NCBI GenBank assembly: GCA_028375605.1
Contig: JAONGR010000001.1
Coordinates: 124,001-188,000 of the forward strand
DNA length: 64,000 nt
Origin: Arcobacteraceae bacterium
Lineage (GTDB): Bacteria; Campylobacterota; Campylobacteria; Campylobacterales; Arcobacteraceae
Direction of reading: 5' to 3'
Shown here piece after piece: positions 1 through 10,143 of the stretch (position 1 is its first letter; every line of letters starts with the position of its first letter). The notes below the pieces were generated by a model, which was not told where the DNA came from, made no database searches, and saw only the letters and a program-made list of their open reading frames with translations. The position numbers were made by a program, and so were the translations under genes.

Positions 1-461
1 GTAATATCACAAAAAAAACAGAACAAAAAGAAGAAAATCAAAATGTGATTCCTAATCAATCTTGTTCTCCTCTTTTTAGAATAAAAGCATTTATTACAGA
101 TATGTTTATGATTATGATGCCTATAATGTATATCACCACATATATCATTTTAGATGGGAAAGACTCATTTCAAGGAAGTGAAATGGCTAGATGGATTACA
201 ATGGGAATCTATGGACTTATTGTTGTTGTATTATGGGTTAAAAAAGGTCAAACTCCAGGATTTAAAGCATATGATATTATTCTTATAAGTGATAAAGATA
301 AAAAAACATTAGGATTTATTTCTGCACTTTTACGATATTTTATGTTTATTGTAAGTGCTATTAGCATTATCGGTGTACTGTTACCATTTTTTAGAAAAGA
401 CAAAAAAACATTTCAAGATTTAGTTATGAATACTTCAGTTATCATCGTCGAAAAGAAATAG
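1..461 (+). CDS. RDD family membrane protein (5' end outside window)
   Basis: The reading frame is open from base 3 with no in-frame stop, so the gene probably starts upstream of the window. A GTG at 45 is the first alternative start inside the window, but the residues before it form a polar Lys/Glu/Gln-rich tail typical of the cytoplasmic N-terminus of such proteins. The visible part has hydrophobic segments and the RDD-type layout: an Arg in 'RIKAF' followed by an Asp in the first membrane helix, and a 'GQTPGFKAYDI' loop before the next helix. RDD proteins are small inner-membrane proteins of mostly unknown function, some proposed as transporters. The downstream transporter starts 5 bases after its stop, so the two are probably co-transcribed. 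Confidence 0.75.
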   Translation, partial: NITKKTEQKEENQNVIPNQSCSPLFRIKAFITDMFMIMMPIMYITTYIILDGKDSFQGSEMARWITMGIYGLIVVVLWVKKGQTPGFKAYDIILISDKDKKTLGFISALLRYFMFIVSAISIIGVLLPFFRKDKKTFQDLVMNTSVIIVEKK

Positions 462-466
462 AATTT

Positions 467-1549
467 ATGTTATTTTTTAAACTTTCAGCATTTTATTTTT
501 TTTATTTTGCTGCAGTTGGAGTGTATGTAATATTTTTACCGAAAGTTCTTTTAGATATTGGATATACAACTACAAACATCGGTATTGTTTTAGCACTAGC
601 TCCTTTGATGAGATTTTTAACACCATTTTTATTTTTAAAACATGTAAAATTAGATCAAAAACTTTTTAAATATGTTCTTCTATTATCAGTTACATCTGCT
701 TCTTTATTTTATGTAACTATAGAATCCTTTTATCTCTTTATGTTAAATAATGCAATCTTAGGTGTATGTTTGAGTCTGCTATTACCATATATAGAACTCA
801 TTGCCATCAAAGAATTAAAAGATAGATATGGTAAATCTAGGCTTTATGGTTCTATAGGATTTATGCTTGTAGGTTTGGTTCTTGCAAAATATCTTACTGT
901 TCCACAAGTCGCATTACACTATTACTTAATTGCAACACTTATGACGGCATTGTTTGCGTTTAGTTTACTCAAATATGATGATGTACAATTATCAGCTAAT
1001 GAAGACGACGAGAAATTTTCCCTTTTAAAATACTGGCCATTTTGGGTCAGTATATTTTTAATGCAAGTAAGTTTTGGTGGATTTTATAACTTTTTTACTA
1101 TTTACGAAACAGCACACGGGATTAGCTTAGAGATGGTGAGTTATCTATGGGCATTTGGAGTAATTTGTGAAATACTTATATTTTACTATCAAGCACCATT
1201 ATTAAAGAAGAATCTATTATTGATGATAAAGTTTTCTATTATAATTACTTCGTTTAGATGGTTTTTGTTGTATCTTTATCCTGATTCTTTAACTATATCG
1301 TTTTTTACTCAAAGTTTACATGCCTTTAGTTTTGGACTTTATCATAGTGCTGTTATTTTATTTTTGTATCAACTTTACTCAAATAAAAAACTTGCACAGC
1401 AATTTATGTTAGGTATCGCTTATGGATTAGGTGGATTTTTAGGAGCTATTGTCTCAGGACAATTTTATGGGGAGTATCTCTTTTTATACTCTTCAGTCAT
1501 CGCACTAATCTCATATTTAAGTTTGTACTATATGAAAAATAAGTTATAA
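467..1549 (+). CDS. MFS-type transporter
   Basis: The 360-residue protein is almost entirely hydrophobic, with about 10-12 predicted membrane helices and short basic loops, as in the MFS_1-like/nucleoside-proton symporter group. A conserved 'RYGKSRLYGSIGF' segment after the fourth helix matches the signature loop of that group, where the protein re-enters the membrane. The substrate cannot be read from sequence. It follows the RDD gene by 5 bases and is followed by a TATAAT element and bcp, so bcp probably has its own promoter. The family call is fairly sure; the transported compound is unknown. Confidence 0.7.
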   Translation: MLFFKLSAFYFFYFAAVGVYVIFLPKVLLDIGYTTTNIGIVLALAPLMRFLTPFLFLKHVKLDQKLFKYVLLLSVTSASLFYVTIESFYLFMLNNAILGVCLSLLLPYIELIAIKELKDRYGKSRLYGSIGFMLVGLVLAKYLTVPQVALHYYLIATLMTALFAFSLLKYDDVQLSANEDDEKFSLLKYWPFWVSIFLMQVSFGGFYNFFTIYETAHGISLEMVSYLWAFGVICEILIFYYQAPLLKKNLLLMIKFSIIITSFRWFLLYLYPDSLTISFFTQSLHAFSFGLYHSAVILFLYQLYSNKKLAQQFMLGIAYGLGGFLGAIVSGQFYGEYLFLYSSVIALISYLSLYYMKNKL

Positions 1550-1550
1550 T
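1545..1550 (+). promoter_or_regulatory. Candidate -10 element upstream of bcp
   Basis: A perfect TATAAT sits 36 bases upstream of the bcp start, overlapping the stop of the transporter gene. A Shine-Dalgarno AAGGA follows at 1575-1579. The -35 region is weak, as is common for the housekeeping sigma factor in Campylobacterota. Confidence 0.45.
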
Positions 1551-1586
1551 ATAAAAAATAAATCACACAATAATAAGGAAATATAT

Positions 1587-2093
1587 ATGTTAGAAATAGG
1601 GAATGTAGCCCCAGCTTTTTGTATCCAAAATCAAGATGAAGTAGAGATATGCTTACGAGATTTAAAAGGGAAGTGGATAGTTTTATACTTTTATCCTAGA
1701 GATAATACACCAGGGTGTACAACTCAAGCTTGTGACTTCACAGAAGCCTTACCACAATATGATGATCTTGATGCTGTAATATTAGGGGTTAGTCCAGATA
1801 CTCCTAAAAAACATCAAAATTTCATTGCTAAATATGATTTAGATATTACGCTATTAGCTGATACTGAAAAAACAACTTGTGAATCATATGGAGTATGGCA
1901 ACTTAAAAAGTTTATGGGGAAAGAAAGTATGGGAGTAGTAAGAACTACTTTTATTATCAATCCAGAAGGAAATATAGCTGCTATTTGGGATAAAGTATCA
2001 GTAAGAAAGAAAACTAAAAAAGCGGGTGTAACAACAGAAGTTTTACATGTTGATTTAGTAAAAGAAGAATTAAAAAAACTACAAGCTATTTAG
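1587..2093 (+). CDS. bcp: Thioredoxin-dependent thiol peroxidase (bacterioferritin comigratory protein)
   Basis: This is a 168-residue peroxiredoxin of the BCP/PrxQ type that reduces hydrogen peroxide and organic hydroperoxides with electrons from thioredoxin. The active site 'TPGCTTQAC' has the peroxidatic Cys44 and a resolving Cys49 four residues apart, the classic atypical two-cysteine arrangement. The 'FYPRDNTPG' approach and a later Arg in 'VVRTTF' fit the family. ATG at 1587 is preceded by AAGGA at proper spacing. Two more cysteines (Cys12, Cys22) lie before the active site. The 3' end overlaps the convergent lspA by 8 bases. It probably protects this microaerobe against peroxide. Confidence 0.93.
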   Translation: MLEIGNVAPAFCIQNQDEVEICLRDLKGKWIVLYFYPRDNTPGCTTQACDFTEALPQYDDLDAVILGVSPDTPKKHQNFIAKYDLDITLLADTEKTTCESYGVWQLKKFMGKESMGVVRTTFIINPEGNIAAIWDKVSVRKKTKKAGVTTEVLHVDLVKEELKKLQAI

Positions 2094-2550
2094 CTTCTAG
2101 TTTCTTTTTATTTTTAGAATCTTTATAGTTAATAATAAGAATTAAAACAACTCCGATATCAATCAAGACATCAGCTAAATTAAACACTGCAAAATCAAAT
2201 CTACAATGCCAGTAGACGTAATCTACAACTCCACCGTGAATAAATCTATCATAAATATTACTAACTCCACCTGCAAGTATCAATGTAGCTGGTAAATAAT
2301 ATAATTTAAAAATATCTTTATTAAAAAAGAAGTATAAAATACCAGCAAGCATAATAGCTATCTGGATATATTTAAGATTACCTTCTAAAAATGCAAACAT
2401 AGAAAATGCTACACCATAATTATAAACTAGAATAAAAGAGATACACTCTCCTTTATGCTCAAAACCATCAACAAATAAAAACTTAATATATTGGTCAATT
2501 AGAAACAGACCTATAAAAAGAAAAATTGTAAAAAATAGTTTTTTTAACAT
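2086..2550 (-). CDS. lspA: Lipoprotein signal peptidase (signal peptidase II)
   Basis: This 154-residue inner-membrane aspartyl protease cleaves signal peptides from prolipoproteins after lipid modification. It has four hydrophobic helices. The two catalytic aspartates lie in 'SNIYDRF' and 'FNLADVLID', the signature motifs of the family, and 'GGVVDY' sits between them. Its ATG overlaps the end of glmM by 7 bases, so it is translationally coupled to glmM; the glmM-lspA pair is common in Campylobacterota. It ends convergent with bcp. A short Lys-rich tail follows the last helix. Confidence 0.93.
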   Translation of the reverse strand: MLKKLFFTIFLFIGLFLIDQYIKFLFVDGFEHKGECISFILVYNYGVAFSMFAFLEGNLKYIQIAIMLAGILYFFFNKDIFKLYYLPATLILAGGVSNIYDRFIHGGVVDYVYWHCRFDFAVFNLADVLIDIGVVLILIINYKDSKNKKKLEAK

Positions 2551-3881
2551 ATATTACTTTTAATTAATTGCTGTAATTCATCCATAGAGTTCTCTACTAA
2601 TGTTTGATCTTTACCTTCAAGTAAAAGTCTAATTTTATTTTCAGTACCAGAATATCGAATTAAATCACGTAAACCTAAAGTTCTGAATTTATTTAATAAC
2701 TCTTCTAGTCCTTTAATATTTTCTAGTGGAACTTTTTCTTCAACCATTAGATTTTTTAAAATTTGAGGATATAATTCAAAAGGATTTAGAACTTCACTTG
2801 CTTTTTTTCCACTACATAAAATCATAGCTATAACTTGTAGAGCAGAAGCTAAACCATCACCAGTCTTCGCTACATTAGAAAAAATAATATGACCACTTTG
2901 TTCACCACCAAAATTAATCTTCTCATTTTTCATGATTTCTAAAACATATTTGTCGCCTACATTAGATCGGTGAAGTTTTATTCCATTTTCTGACAAATAA
3001 TCTTCTAAAGCTTTATTACTCATAACAGTTGTTACACAACCTTTACCTTCAAGTAAGCCTTTATTTTTAAGATAAACAGCCATGGCACCGATAAGTTTAT
3101 CACCATCGATAACACTTCCATTTTCATCAACGATAACTAATCTATCTGCATCACCATCAAGAGCGATACCTATATCAGCTCGATATTCGGAAACTAATTT
3201 TCCTAAAGCTTTTGGATGTAAAGCTCCACACTCTTCGTTGATATTAAATCCATCAGGTTTATCATTTACAACTATTACATCAGCACCGAGTTCTTCAAAA
3301 ATTGTAGGACCCACTTTGTAAGCTGCTCCATTTGCACAATCAAGAACAATTCGCATATCTGTAAGTGTTAATTCTTTTGGAAATGAACTTTTAATGGATA
3401 CAATATATCTGCCGATTACATCATCAATTCTTTTTGCTTTTCCAATATTTTTATCAGTACACTGAGAAGAGATAATTAATTCATTATTAAAAAAGATATC
3501 TTCTATCTCTTTTTCAATTTCGTTACTTAATTTATCACCATTAGAATTAAAAAACTTCACTCCATTATCTTCAAAAGAATTATGTGAAGCACTTAACATA
3601 ATTCCAGCATCACATCTCATAGATTCAGTTAAATATGCAATAGCAGGTGTAGGCATTGGTCCTATTTGGATAACATCATATCCCACACTAGTAAAACCAC
3701 TTACTAATGCATTTTCAATCATATAACCACTTCTTCTAGTATCTTTTCCTAAAAGAATTCGTTTTGTTTTTGAATGTTTTCTAAAGTAGATTCCCGCTGC
3801 TTGGGCTAATTTTAGTGCAGTCATAGCATCTAAAAAAGTCCCTGCTTTTCCTCTTACCCCATCTGTTCCAAATAGTCTCAT
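2544..3881 (-). CDS. glmM: Phosphoglucosamine mutase
   Basis: GlmM converts glucosamine-6-phosphate to glucosamine-1-phosphate on the way to UDP-GlcNAc for peptidoglycan and lipid A. The 445-residue protein has the alpha-phosphohexomutase domains in order: the N-terminal 'FGTDGVRG', the phosphoserine loop 'SASHN' with active Ser99, the metal loop 'DGDADR' near the middle, the sugar-binding 'GGEQSGH', and the C-terminal phosphate-binding 'RYSGTEN'. The length is typical. It lies one base after secF and overlaps lspA, forming a yajC-secD-secF-glmM-lspA run. The ORFs antisense to it are shadows. Confidence 0.95.
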   Translation of the reverse strand: MRLFGTDGVRGKAGTFLDAMTALKLAQAAGIYFRKHSKTKRILLGKDTRRSGYMIENALVSGFTSVGYDVIQIGPMPTPAIAYLTESMRCDAGIMLSASHNSFEDNGVKFFNSNGDKLSNEIEKEIEDIFFNNELIISSQCTDKNIGKAKRIDDVIGRYIVSIKSSFPKELTLTDMRIVLDCANGAAYKVGPTIFEELGADVIVVNDKPDGFNINEECGALHPKALGKLVSEYRADIGIALDGDADRLVIVDENGSVIDGDKLIGAMAVYLKNKGLLEGKGCVTTVMSNKALEDYLSENGIKLHRSNVGDKYVLEIMKNEKINFGGEQSGHIIFSNVAKTGDGLASALQVIAMILCSGKKASEVLNPFELYPQILKNLMVEEKVPLENIKGLEELLNKFRTLGLRDLIRYSGTENKIRLLLEGKDQTLVENSMDELQQLIKSNIC

Positions 3882-3882
3882 T

Positions 3883-4854
3883 TTATACTGTTCCTTGTTC
3901 GAACTGTGCTCGCAACTTATCTTTATCTTTTGATCTTTTTTCTTTTAATGCTTCATTTTCTCTATAATTAGAAATAGAAAAGTTAAGCTGAACTAAAAAT
4001 GATGCCGCAACAAAAATCGAACTATACGTTCCTACGATAATACCAACTAGAAGAGTAAAACTAAATCCATTGATAATCTCTCCACCAAAAAGATAAAGTG
4101 TTAAAACAACAAAAAAAGTTGTAAGAGACGTAAGTGTTGTTCTACTTAAGGTATTTGATACTGATTCATTTACTACTTTATTTAATTCATTTTCTTTAGA
4201 TGTAGTAACACCTTCTCTAATTCTATCAAATACAATAATCGTATCATTTAATGAATATCCTAAAATTGTTAAAATAGCTGCTAAAATATCTAAATTTACA
4301 TCAACACTAAAAAGTACAATTGCACCAAGAGCAATAGATATATCATGAATTAAGGCTAAGATAGAAGCAATTGCAAATCTCCATTCAAATCTAAATGATA
4401 CATAAATTAAGATTACTAATAAGGCTAAACTTAAAGCCATAATACCTTTTTCTTGTAAAGCATCACCTACTTTAGGTCCTACAATATCAACTCTACGTAC
4501 TTCAAAGTCTCCTGTTGGTTTCAGGATGTTTCTTACTTCATCACCAATATCTTTTTCAATAGATGAACTAGTTGTAGGAATTTTAATAATTATCTCATCA
4601 GGTGAACCAAATTCTGTAACTGTAGATTTCTCAAACTGAATATTAGTATTTAATATAGTTCGTACCTCTTTAATAGGAGCAGTTTGAGTATATTTTACTT
4701 GTACTAAAGTTCCTCCAGTAAAATCTATTCCTAAGTTTAAACCTTTAGTAAATAGTAATACAAAAGATGCAATCACTAGTAAAGCTGAAAAGCCTAAAAA
4801 AGGTAATCTCTTACCCATAAAATCATATGATTTATTTGATTTAAATATTTCCAT
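3883..4854 (-). CDS. secF: Protein translocase subunit SecF
   Basis: SecF, with SecD, forms the proton-driven membrane complex that pulls translocated proteins out of the SecYEG channel on the periplasmic side. The 323-residue protein has one N-terminal helix, the 'GIDFTGGT' motif, a periplasmic domain and five further helices with the 'FDRIREG' RND-type motif. Its ATG overlaps the secD stop by one base (TAATG), the usual coupling. The C-terminal tail is highly charged. The length is typical of the family. Confidence 0.95.
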   Translation of the reverse strand: MEIFKSNKSYDFMGKRLPFLGFSALLVIASFVLLFTKGLNLGIDFTGGTLVQVKYTQTAPIKEVRTILNTNIQFEKSTVTEFGSPDEIIIKIPTTSSSIEKDIGDEVRNILKPTGDFEVRRVDIVGPKVGDALQEKGIMALSLALLVILIYVSFRFEWRFAIASILALIHDISIALGAIVLFSVDVNLDILAAILTILGYSLNDTIIVFDRIREGVTTSKENELNKVVNESVSNTLSRTTLTSLTTFFVVLTLYLFGGEIINGFSFTLLVGIIVGTYSSIFVAASFLVQLNFSISNYRENEALKEKRSKDKDKLRAQFEQGTV

Positions 4855-6425
4855 TAATTAACCCCAAACCATTTTTTTAAGTTTTTATCTTTAGCAATTT
4901 TTGATAACAATGCTTCATATATACCATGTGTACCTAAAATTGCAGTAATCATAGAAGCTAAGATACCAATACTAATTGTTATTGCAAAACCTTTGATTGG
5001 TCCCGTTCCATAAACATATAAAATTACAGCAACAAGAAGAGTAGTTACATTTGCATCTAGAATTGCACTCATTGCATTTGCATAACCGTTTTCAACTGCT
5101 TTATGTACACTTTTACCTTGCTTGAGTAATTCTCTGATTCTTTCATTTATAATAACATTTGCATCAACTGCCATACCAACAGTTAAGACTATACCAGCCA
5201 TTCCCGGTAAGGTAAGAGTTGCACCAAACATTGCCATTACTGCAATTATTATAAACAAATTTGTCACAAGTGCTACATTTGAAATCATTCCAGCCCTACC
5301 ATAATAAATAACCATAAAAACAACAACAAGTAAAAATCCAGAAATTAAAGCAAACATAGAAGCATTAATACTATCAGCACCTAAGCTTGGTCCAACACTT
5401 CTTTTCTCTAACATTAAAACCGGTGCAGGTAAAGCTCCACTTCGTAAAGCAATAGCAACATTTCCAGCTTCATTTACTGTGAAGTTTCCAGAAATTTGAC
5501 CACTTCCTCCACCAATTCTTTCTCGAATATTTGGAGCAGAAAATACTTTTCCATCAAGTACAACAGCAAGTCTTTTTCCAATACTTCTAGAAGTGAAATC
5601 TCCAAATACTTTTGCACCAAAGGTACTCAAGGTAAAGTTGATAATAGGAGAATTTGTTTGCTGATCAAATGCAACTTTTGCATCTACAACTTGAGAGCCA
5701 GTCAAAATTGGTATTTGTTTTACTAAATATTTAATTTGAGGATCATTAGTATCTTCTAAGATTAGATTTCCCATCTCTTGAGCTTCTTCATCAGTCAAGT
5801 TATAAACCTGATCTGACTTGAGTTCATCAACTTCCATCAACTCCAGATTTGCAGGTTTTGCTATTAGTTCTCTCGCTCTTTGCTCTTCCTCTGGTGTTTT
5901 GATACCAGGAAGTTCAACTACAATGTCAACTTTTCCTTGTCTCGTTACAGATGGTTCAGCTAATCCAAATTGATCTAGTCGATTTCGTATAGTTTCTACA
6001 GCTTGTCCTACTGCCATGTCTTTTACTATCTCAACTTCTACAGGAGTTAATTTAATTGTATAAATTAACTCAGAGCTTTTATCGATCTCAAGACCTTTTA
6101 TCTCAGCTAACATTGTGTCAAGCTTAGATGATTCATCATTATCTAATAAAATAAAACTTAATTGTTCTTTTTGAATAGTCAAGTCTTCAATCAACATATC
6201 TTCATTATCAGTATAATATTTCACTGTAGCCGCTATAGATTTTATTTTACCTTCAACTGCTTTTTGTGTTTCAACACCTAAAAGCATATGAAGTCCACCT
6301 TGTAAGTCAAGGCCTAATGATATTTTTTTACCATCATCTGTTTGTAAAAAAGATGGTATAGAGAAAACTATACCAAAGATTGTAACTAGTGCGAAAATCA
6401 CTAGTCTATAATTTAAAAATTGCAA
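4854..6425 (-). CDS. secD: Protein translocase subunit SecD
   Basis: SecD is the larger partner of SecF. The 523-residue protein has an N-terminal helix, the signature 'LGLDLQGGLHM' right after it, a large periplasmic P1 domain, and C-terminal helices with 'GMAVDANVIINERIRE', the RND-type motif containing conserved Asp and Arg residues. The start is TTG at 6425, chosen because AAAGGA lies at good spacing upstream and the first membrane helix begins at once; no ATG fits as well. It follows yajC by 28 bases. Confidence 0.94.
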   Translation of the reverse strand: MQFLNYRLVIFALVTIFGIVFSIPSFLQTDDGKKISLGLDLQGGLHMLLGVETQKAVEGKIKSIAATVKYYTDNEDMLIEDLTIQKEQLSFILLDNDESSKLDTMLAEIKGLEIDKSSELIYTIKLTPVEVEIVKDMAVGQAVETIRNRLDQFGLAEPSVTRQGKVDIVVELPGIKTPEEEQRARELIAKPANLELMEVDELKSDQVYNLTDEEAQEMGNLILEDTNDPQIKYLVKQIPILTGSQVVDAKVAFDQQTNSPIINFTLSTFGAKVFGDFTSRSIGKRLAVVLDGKVFSAPNIRERIGGGSGQISGNFTVNEAGNVAIALRSGALPAPVLMLEKRSVGPSLGADSINASMFALISGFLLVVVFMVIYYGRAGMISNVALVTNLFIIIAVMAMFGATLTLPGMAGIVLTVGMAVDANVIINERIRELLKQGKSVHKAVENGYANAMSAILDANVTTLLVAVILYVYGTGPIKGFAITISIGILASMITAILGTHGIYEALLSKIAKDKNLKKWFGVN

Positions 6426-6453
6426 GTTTTGATCCTTTTGAAGATTCTATAGG

Positions 6454-6723
6454 TTAGGCATCTTCCCATTTACTAGAGATAAATGTTCTAGCAATTCTCA
6501 TTGTAGTCGCATCAATATTTTTAACTGTTAAAAAAGTTTCTTCAACTTTTACTATTTCTACAATTAATCCACCAGAAGTTACAATTTTATCACCTTTAGA
6601 AAGGGCTTCTAACATTGCTTTGTGCTCTTTTTGTTGTTTTTGTTGTGGTCTGATAATCAGAAAATAGAATATCGCAAATAATACGACAAGTGGCATAAGT
6701 GAACTTAATAAATCATTGTTCAT
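6454..6723 (-). CDS. yajC: Preprotein translocase accessory subunit YajC
   Basis: This 89-residue single-pass membrane protein associates with SecDF. It has one N-terminal helix followed by the typical 'IRPQQKQQKEH' and a small beta domain with 'GDKIVTSGG', both hallmarks of YajC. Its Shine-Dalgarno AAAGGA (complement of 6731-6736) lies 7 bases before the ATG and inside one arm of a perfect 12-bp inverted repeat, which may limit its translation. The gene follows flhA, so secDF could be read from the flagellar transcript unless a local promoter exists. Confidence 0.93.
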   Translation of the reverse strand: MNNDLLSSLMPLVVLFAIFYFLIIRPQQKQQKEHKAMLEALSKGDKIVTSGGLIVEIVKVEETFLTVKNIDATTMRIARTFISSKWEDA

Positions 6724-6729
6724 AGTGTA

Positions 6730-6769
6730 ATCCTTTAGATATAATTTGTCGATATTTTATCTAAAGGAT
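6730..6769 (-). promoter_or_regulatory. Inverted repeat that covers the yajC ribosome binding site
   Basis: ATCCTTTAGATA at 6730-6741 is the exact reverse complement of TATCTAAAGGAT at 6758-6769, with a 16-base loop. In the minus-strand transcript it begins two bases after the flhA stop codon, and its 3' arm contains the AAAGGA Shine-Dalgarno of yajC. No U-tract follows, so it is not a classic terminator. Ribosomes reaching the end of flhA could open the stem, so it may couple or limit yajC translation. Confidence 0.6.
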
Positions 6770-6771
6770 AC

Positions 6772-8895
6772 TTAAAACTCTAATGTACCTTCAATAGTAA
6801 ATTCAGCTCTTGAATCAAGTTCCGCGTGACTAAGTACTGCAATTTCCAATCCAAACTTTTCAAATATTTCTGCAATTCTTCTTCTTAAACTTGGATCAAC
6901 TATCATAGATACGGTACTAACACCTTTTGCTTCTACTGTATTAATGAGTTCTCTTGTTTTAGTTACAAGATTATTAATCTCTCCAATACTTAATAATAAT
7001 TGACTTACCCCATGTTGTTCTTGTAATTTACCAATAAAAGATTGTTCAAGTTCAGATTTAATAGTGATGATATGTAAAGCACCATCAGATGATGTAAACT
7101 TATTTGTAATTAATCTAAATAGTTTTGATCGAACATGTTCAAGTAAAATATCTGGGGATTTTGTAAGTTCAGATATATCAGAAACTGCTTCTAGAATTGT
7201 AATCATGTCTACTAATGGAATTTTTTCATGTAGTAGGTCTTTACATACTTTAAGAAGAGATCCATATGTCGTTACTTTCATTGCTTCTTCAACAATAATA
7301 GGAAAATCTTCTTTTAATCTATCAATCATATTTACTAAATCTTGTCTTGTTATGATATCTTCTGCATGTTTTTTAATTAGTTCTGATAAATGAGTAGATA
7401 TAATTGTAGGTGCATCAACAACTGTAAATCCACGATTTAATGCTTCGTCTTTATTTTCTGGGGCTATCCAAGTTGCGTCAAGTCCAAAAACAGGTTCTTT
7501 AACTCGCTTACCCTTTATTTTAGCTCCTGCAATTCCACCCATTGCTAATAATTGGTTTAACTCCACATTACCTTTTGCAATAGGAATTCTTTTTAAATTA
7601 AAAGAATATTCGTTCATATTAAGTATCGACTCATCACTGATTCTAATTTGTGGTATTACAAATCCTAATTCGCCAGCAATTTTATTTCTAATACCTTTAA
7701 TCTTATCTAATAACTCACTATCCCCTTGTACAAGACGTAAAAGCTGTGCTCCTAGTTTCAACTCAAGTACTTCAAGTTTCATCGTTTTATCTATAGTTTG
7801 ATCTTCGGTTAATACATTTGGTTTTTTCTGTTTTTGTTTTGCTTTTTCAGCTTCTTCAACTTTTTGTTTTGATTTATTAGTTGGTTCTGTTCCTCTTATA
7901 AATCTAGTAAAAGCATTATCTTTATCAGCTTCTACCATATAAATTATATATCCAATAGAAATTAATAAAATACCCATAAAAAGTAATATACCAGTTGGAA
8001 ACCCTGGTACCAAACCAAATAATAATAATGCTAAACCAGTAATAACTAATGATTTACTATCATTAACAAGTTGTGCAATCGTACCACTTGCAAATTTTTC
8101 TTCATCATTATTTGAACGAGTAATTATAATTGCTGTTGCTGTTGAAATGATAAGTGCGGGTATTTGAGCAACTAAACCATCTCCAATAGTTAAAATAGTA
8201 TATATTTCAGAACTTTGGGCAGCGGATAAATCGTGTTCAAAAATACCGATCATTAATCCACCAATTAAATTTACTAATGTAATAATAATACCAGCAACGG
8301 CATCACCTTTTACAAACTTAGCAGATCCATCCATAGTACCATAAAAACTCACTTCACTAGCTAATTCTTCTCTTCTATGTTTTGCTTGTTTATCATCAAT
8401 AAATCCAGCATTTAAATCAGCATCAATTGCCATTTGTTTACCCGGTAATGAATCAAGAGAAAATCGAGCTTGTACTTCGGCAACTCTACCAGCCCCTTTT
8501 GTTACAACCATAAAGTTAATAAGTACTAATATAATAAATATAATAACACCAATAACCATATTTCCACCAACTACAAACTCACCAAAGGCAGAGATAATGG
8601 AACTAACTGCATCAGGACCATTATGACCTTCACTTAATATAGATCTTGTTGTTGCTATATTTAAGGACAAGCGAAAAAGAACAAGGATTAAAAGTAAAGT
8701 TGGAAATGTTGATAAATCGGTAGGTCGTTCAATAAAAAGAGATATTAAAAGAATTAAAATTGCTGATGTAAGAGATAATATTAAAAAGAAATCAAGCAGT
8801 CCTTTTGGCAATGGAACGATAATAATCGCCAACATTGCAAAAATAAAACCAATAAGTACATATTCTTTACGAAAAAATATTTCTCTTATATTCAT
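6772..8895 (-). CDS. flhA: Flagellar export gate protein FlhA
   Basis: FlhA is the large ring-forming membrane protein of the flagellar type III export gate. The 707-residue protein has about eight N-terminal helices (roughly 1-330) with the FHIPEP-family loop around 'GRVAEVQARFSLDSLPGKQMAID', interrupted as usual by the conserved Asp and Arg residues. A charged Lys/Gln linker near 340-365 leads to the cytoplasmic domain that docks chaperone-substrate complexes. Length and domain order are normal. It is the last gene of the flagellar run, directly downstream of flgL and upstream of yajC. Confidence 0.95.
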   Translation of the reverse strand: MNIREIFFRKEYVLIGFIFAMLAIIIVPLPKGLLDFFLILSLTSAILILLISLFIERPTDLSTFPTLLLILVLFRLSLNIATTRSILSEGHNGPDAVSSIISAFGEFVVGGNMVIGVIIFIILVLINFMVVTKGAGRVAEVQARFSLDSLPGKQMAIDADLNAGFIDDKQAKHRREELASEVSFYGTMDGSAKFVKGDAVAGIIITLVNLIGGLMIGIFEHDLSAAQSSEIYTILTIGDGLVAQIPALIISTATAIIITRSNNDEEKFASGTIAQLVNDSKSLVITGLALLLFGLVPGFPTGILLFMGILLISIGYIIYMVEADKDNAFTRFIRGTEPTNKSKQKVEEAEKAKQKQKKPNVLTEDQTIDKTMKLEVLELKLGAQLLRLVQGDSELLDKIKGIRNKIAGELGFVIPQIRISDESILNMNEYSFNLKRIPIAKGNVELNQLLAMGGIAGAKIKGKRVKEPVFGLDATWIAPENKDEALNRGFTVVDAPTIISTHLSELIKKHAEDIITRQDLVNMIDRLKEDFPIIVEEAMKVTTYGSLLKVCKDLLHEKIPLVDMITILEAVSDISELTKSPDILLEHVRSKLFRLITNKFTSSDGALHIITIKSELEQSFIGKLQEQHGVSQLLLSIGEINNLVTKTRELINTVEAKGVSTVSMIVDPSLRRRIAEIFEKFGLEIAVLSHAELDSRAEFTIEGTLEF

Positions 8896-8916
8896 TAAGT
8901 ATTATTCTACGTTAGT

Positions 8917-10143
8917 TTATAAATAGTTAAGTAATGAAAGTTTATTCATCTTACCAATAGTTGTGTATAAAGACTGATATGTTAAGTCTAAAGCTGCTGA
9001 TTCCATAGCTAATTTAGCTAAATCAGCACCACCAGTTTCCTGAATCAAAATATTATAGTTTGTTTCTTGAGCCAATAATGTATCATACGCATTTTCAAAT
9101 ACTGCATTTCTTCCACCAAGTTCACCATGCCCAATATTTGTTGCACTATACTGTTCTGTTGTTTGTTCTAGTCCATTACTAAGTGTTAGACGTACTTGTT
9201 CATCAGTAAGTTCTACACCTACAGTTCCATCTGCGTTGGTAGCTTGACCTTCTAACGCATTGATTATTATATTTAAATCATCAAAGTAATTATGTTTTGC
9301 TTCGAAAACTCTTCCTGTAGGGTCAGTTGGTAATGAAGTAGTTACATATGTAGCAGCAACATATTGACCAGTTGTTGTATCTGTATACCCACCAGTAGAA
9401 GTAACGTCTATTTCAGTTACATCTCCATTATTGATATCATCATTTAACGGGTGATAAATATTTCCATTATAATCATATTTTTGTAATTTATCTCCATCCG
9501 TATTTAATTTCCATTCAAAACCACTTTCATCGATAATTCGTTCACCTTCTTCAAAAGAAAATGTTTCTCCTGCATACGCTTTACTTGCTGTATAAAAAGT
9601 AACATCATATCCAGTAACACCTCTATCTCTATAACTACCTGGTTGAACGGCAACTTCCCTTAAAAAACCATCACCTTCAAAAGTAACAATTCCATTATTT
9701 TCAAAATCATCATCTTTTACAAAAGATTGTATAGAAGTATCAGAACCAGCAAAAACATATTCTCCATCAACTCTAGTATTGATAAAATCAAACATAGTAT
9801 CTCTAATCCCTTCAAGATTAGTTGCTAAGGCAAGCTTATCACTTCGCACCATTCCTGAATTTAAACCTTTTAGTAAATCAATTTTAATATCATCTAAAGA
9901 TAATTTTAAACTTGCCATACTTGAATCCGAGTTATCATTAATCACAGATGTTTTTGTCATTTGAAGCATTAATCCTTCTGTAACTCTTAATTTATCATCT
10001 AAATTAATTAAATCTGAATATAAAATCGAGTCTTCACTCCCTTTATCCTGATTTGTACCTGTTGCCATTTGATAAGAAATCCGTTCGCTTTCACTATTCA
10101 GATTACCAATATGGTATAACATATTTTGACTTGTACTAATCAT
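8917..10143 (-). CDS. flgL: Flagellar hook-associated protein 3 (hook-filament junction)
   Basis: FlgL forms the junction between hook and filament. The 408-residue protein has flagellin-like termini: an N-terminal helix region with 'ERISYQMATG', where an Asn-Arg-type motif normally stands, then 'DDKLRVTEGLMLQM', and a C-terminal helix region ending 'LTYQSLYTTIGKMNKLSLLNYL', split here only for reading. The middle part carries 'FINTRVDGEYVFAGSD', the most recognisable FlgL segment. Its start overlaps the fliI stop by 8 bases. Its usual partner flgK is not in the window. Confidence 0.88.
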   Translation of the reverse strand: MISTSQNMLYHIGNLNSESERISYQMATGTNQDKGSEDSILYSDLINLDDKLRVTEGLMLQMTKTSVINDNSDSSMASLKLSLDDIKIDLLKGLNSGMVRSDKLALATNLEGIRDTMFDFINTRVDGEYVFAGSDTSIQSFVKDDDFENNGIVTFEGDGFLREVAVQPGSYRDRGVTGYDVTFYTASKAYAGETFSFEEGERIIDESGFEWKLNTDGDKLQKYDYNGNIYHPLNDDINNGDVTEIDVTSTGGYTDTTTGQYVAATYVTTSLPTDPTGRVFEAKHNYFDDLNIIINALEGQATNADGTVGVELTDEQVRLTLSNGLEQTTEQYSATNIGHGELGGRNAVFENAYDTLLAQETNYNILIQETGGADLAKLAMESAALDLTYQSLYTTIGKMNKLSLLNYL

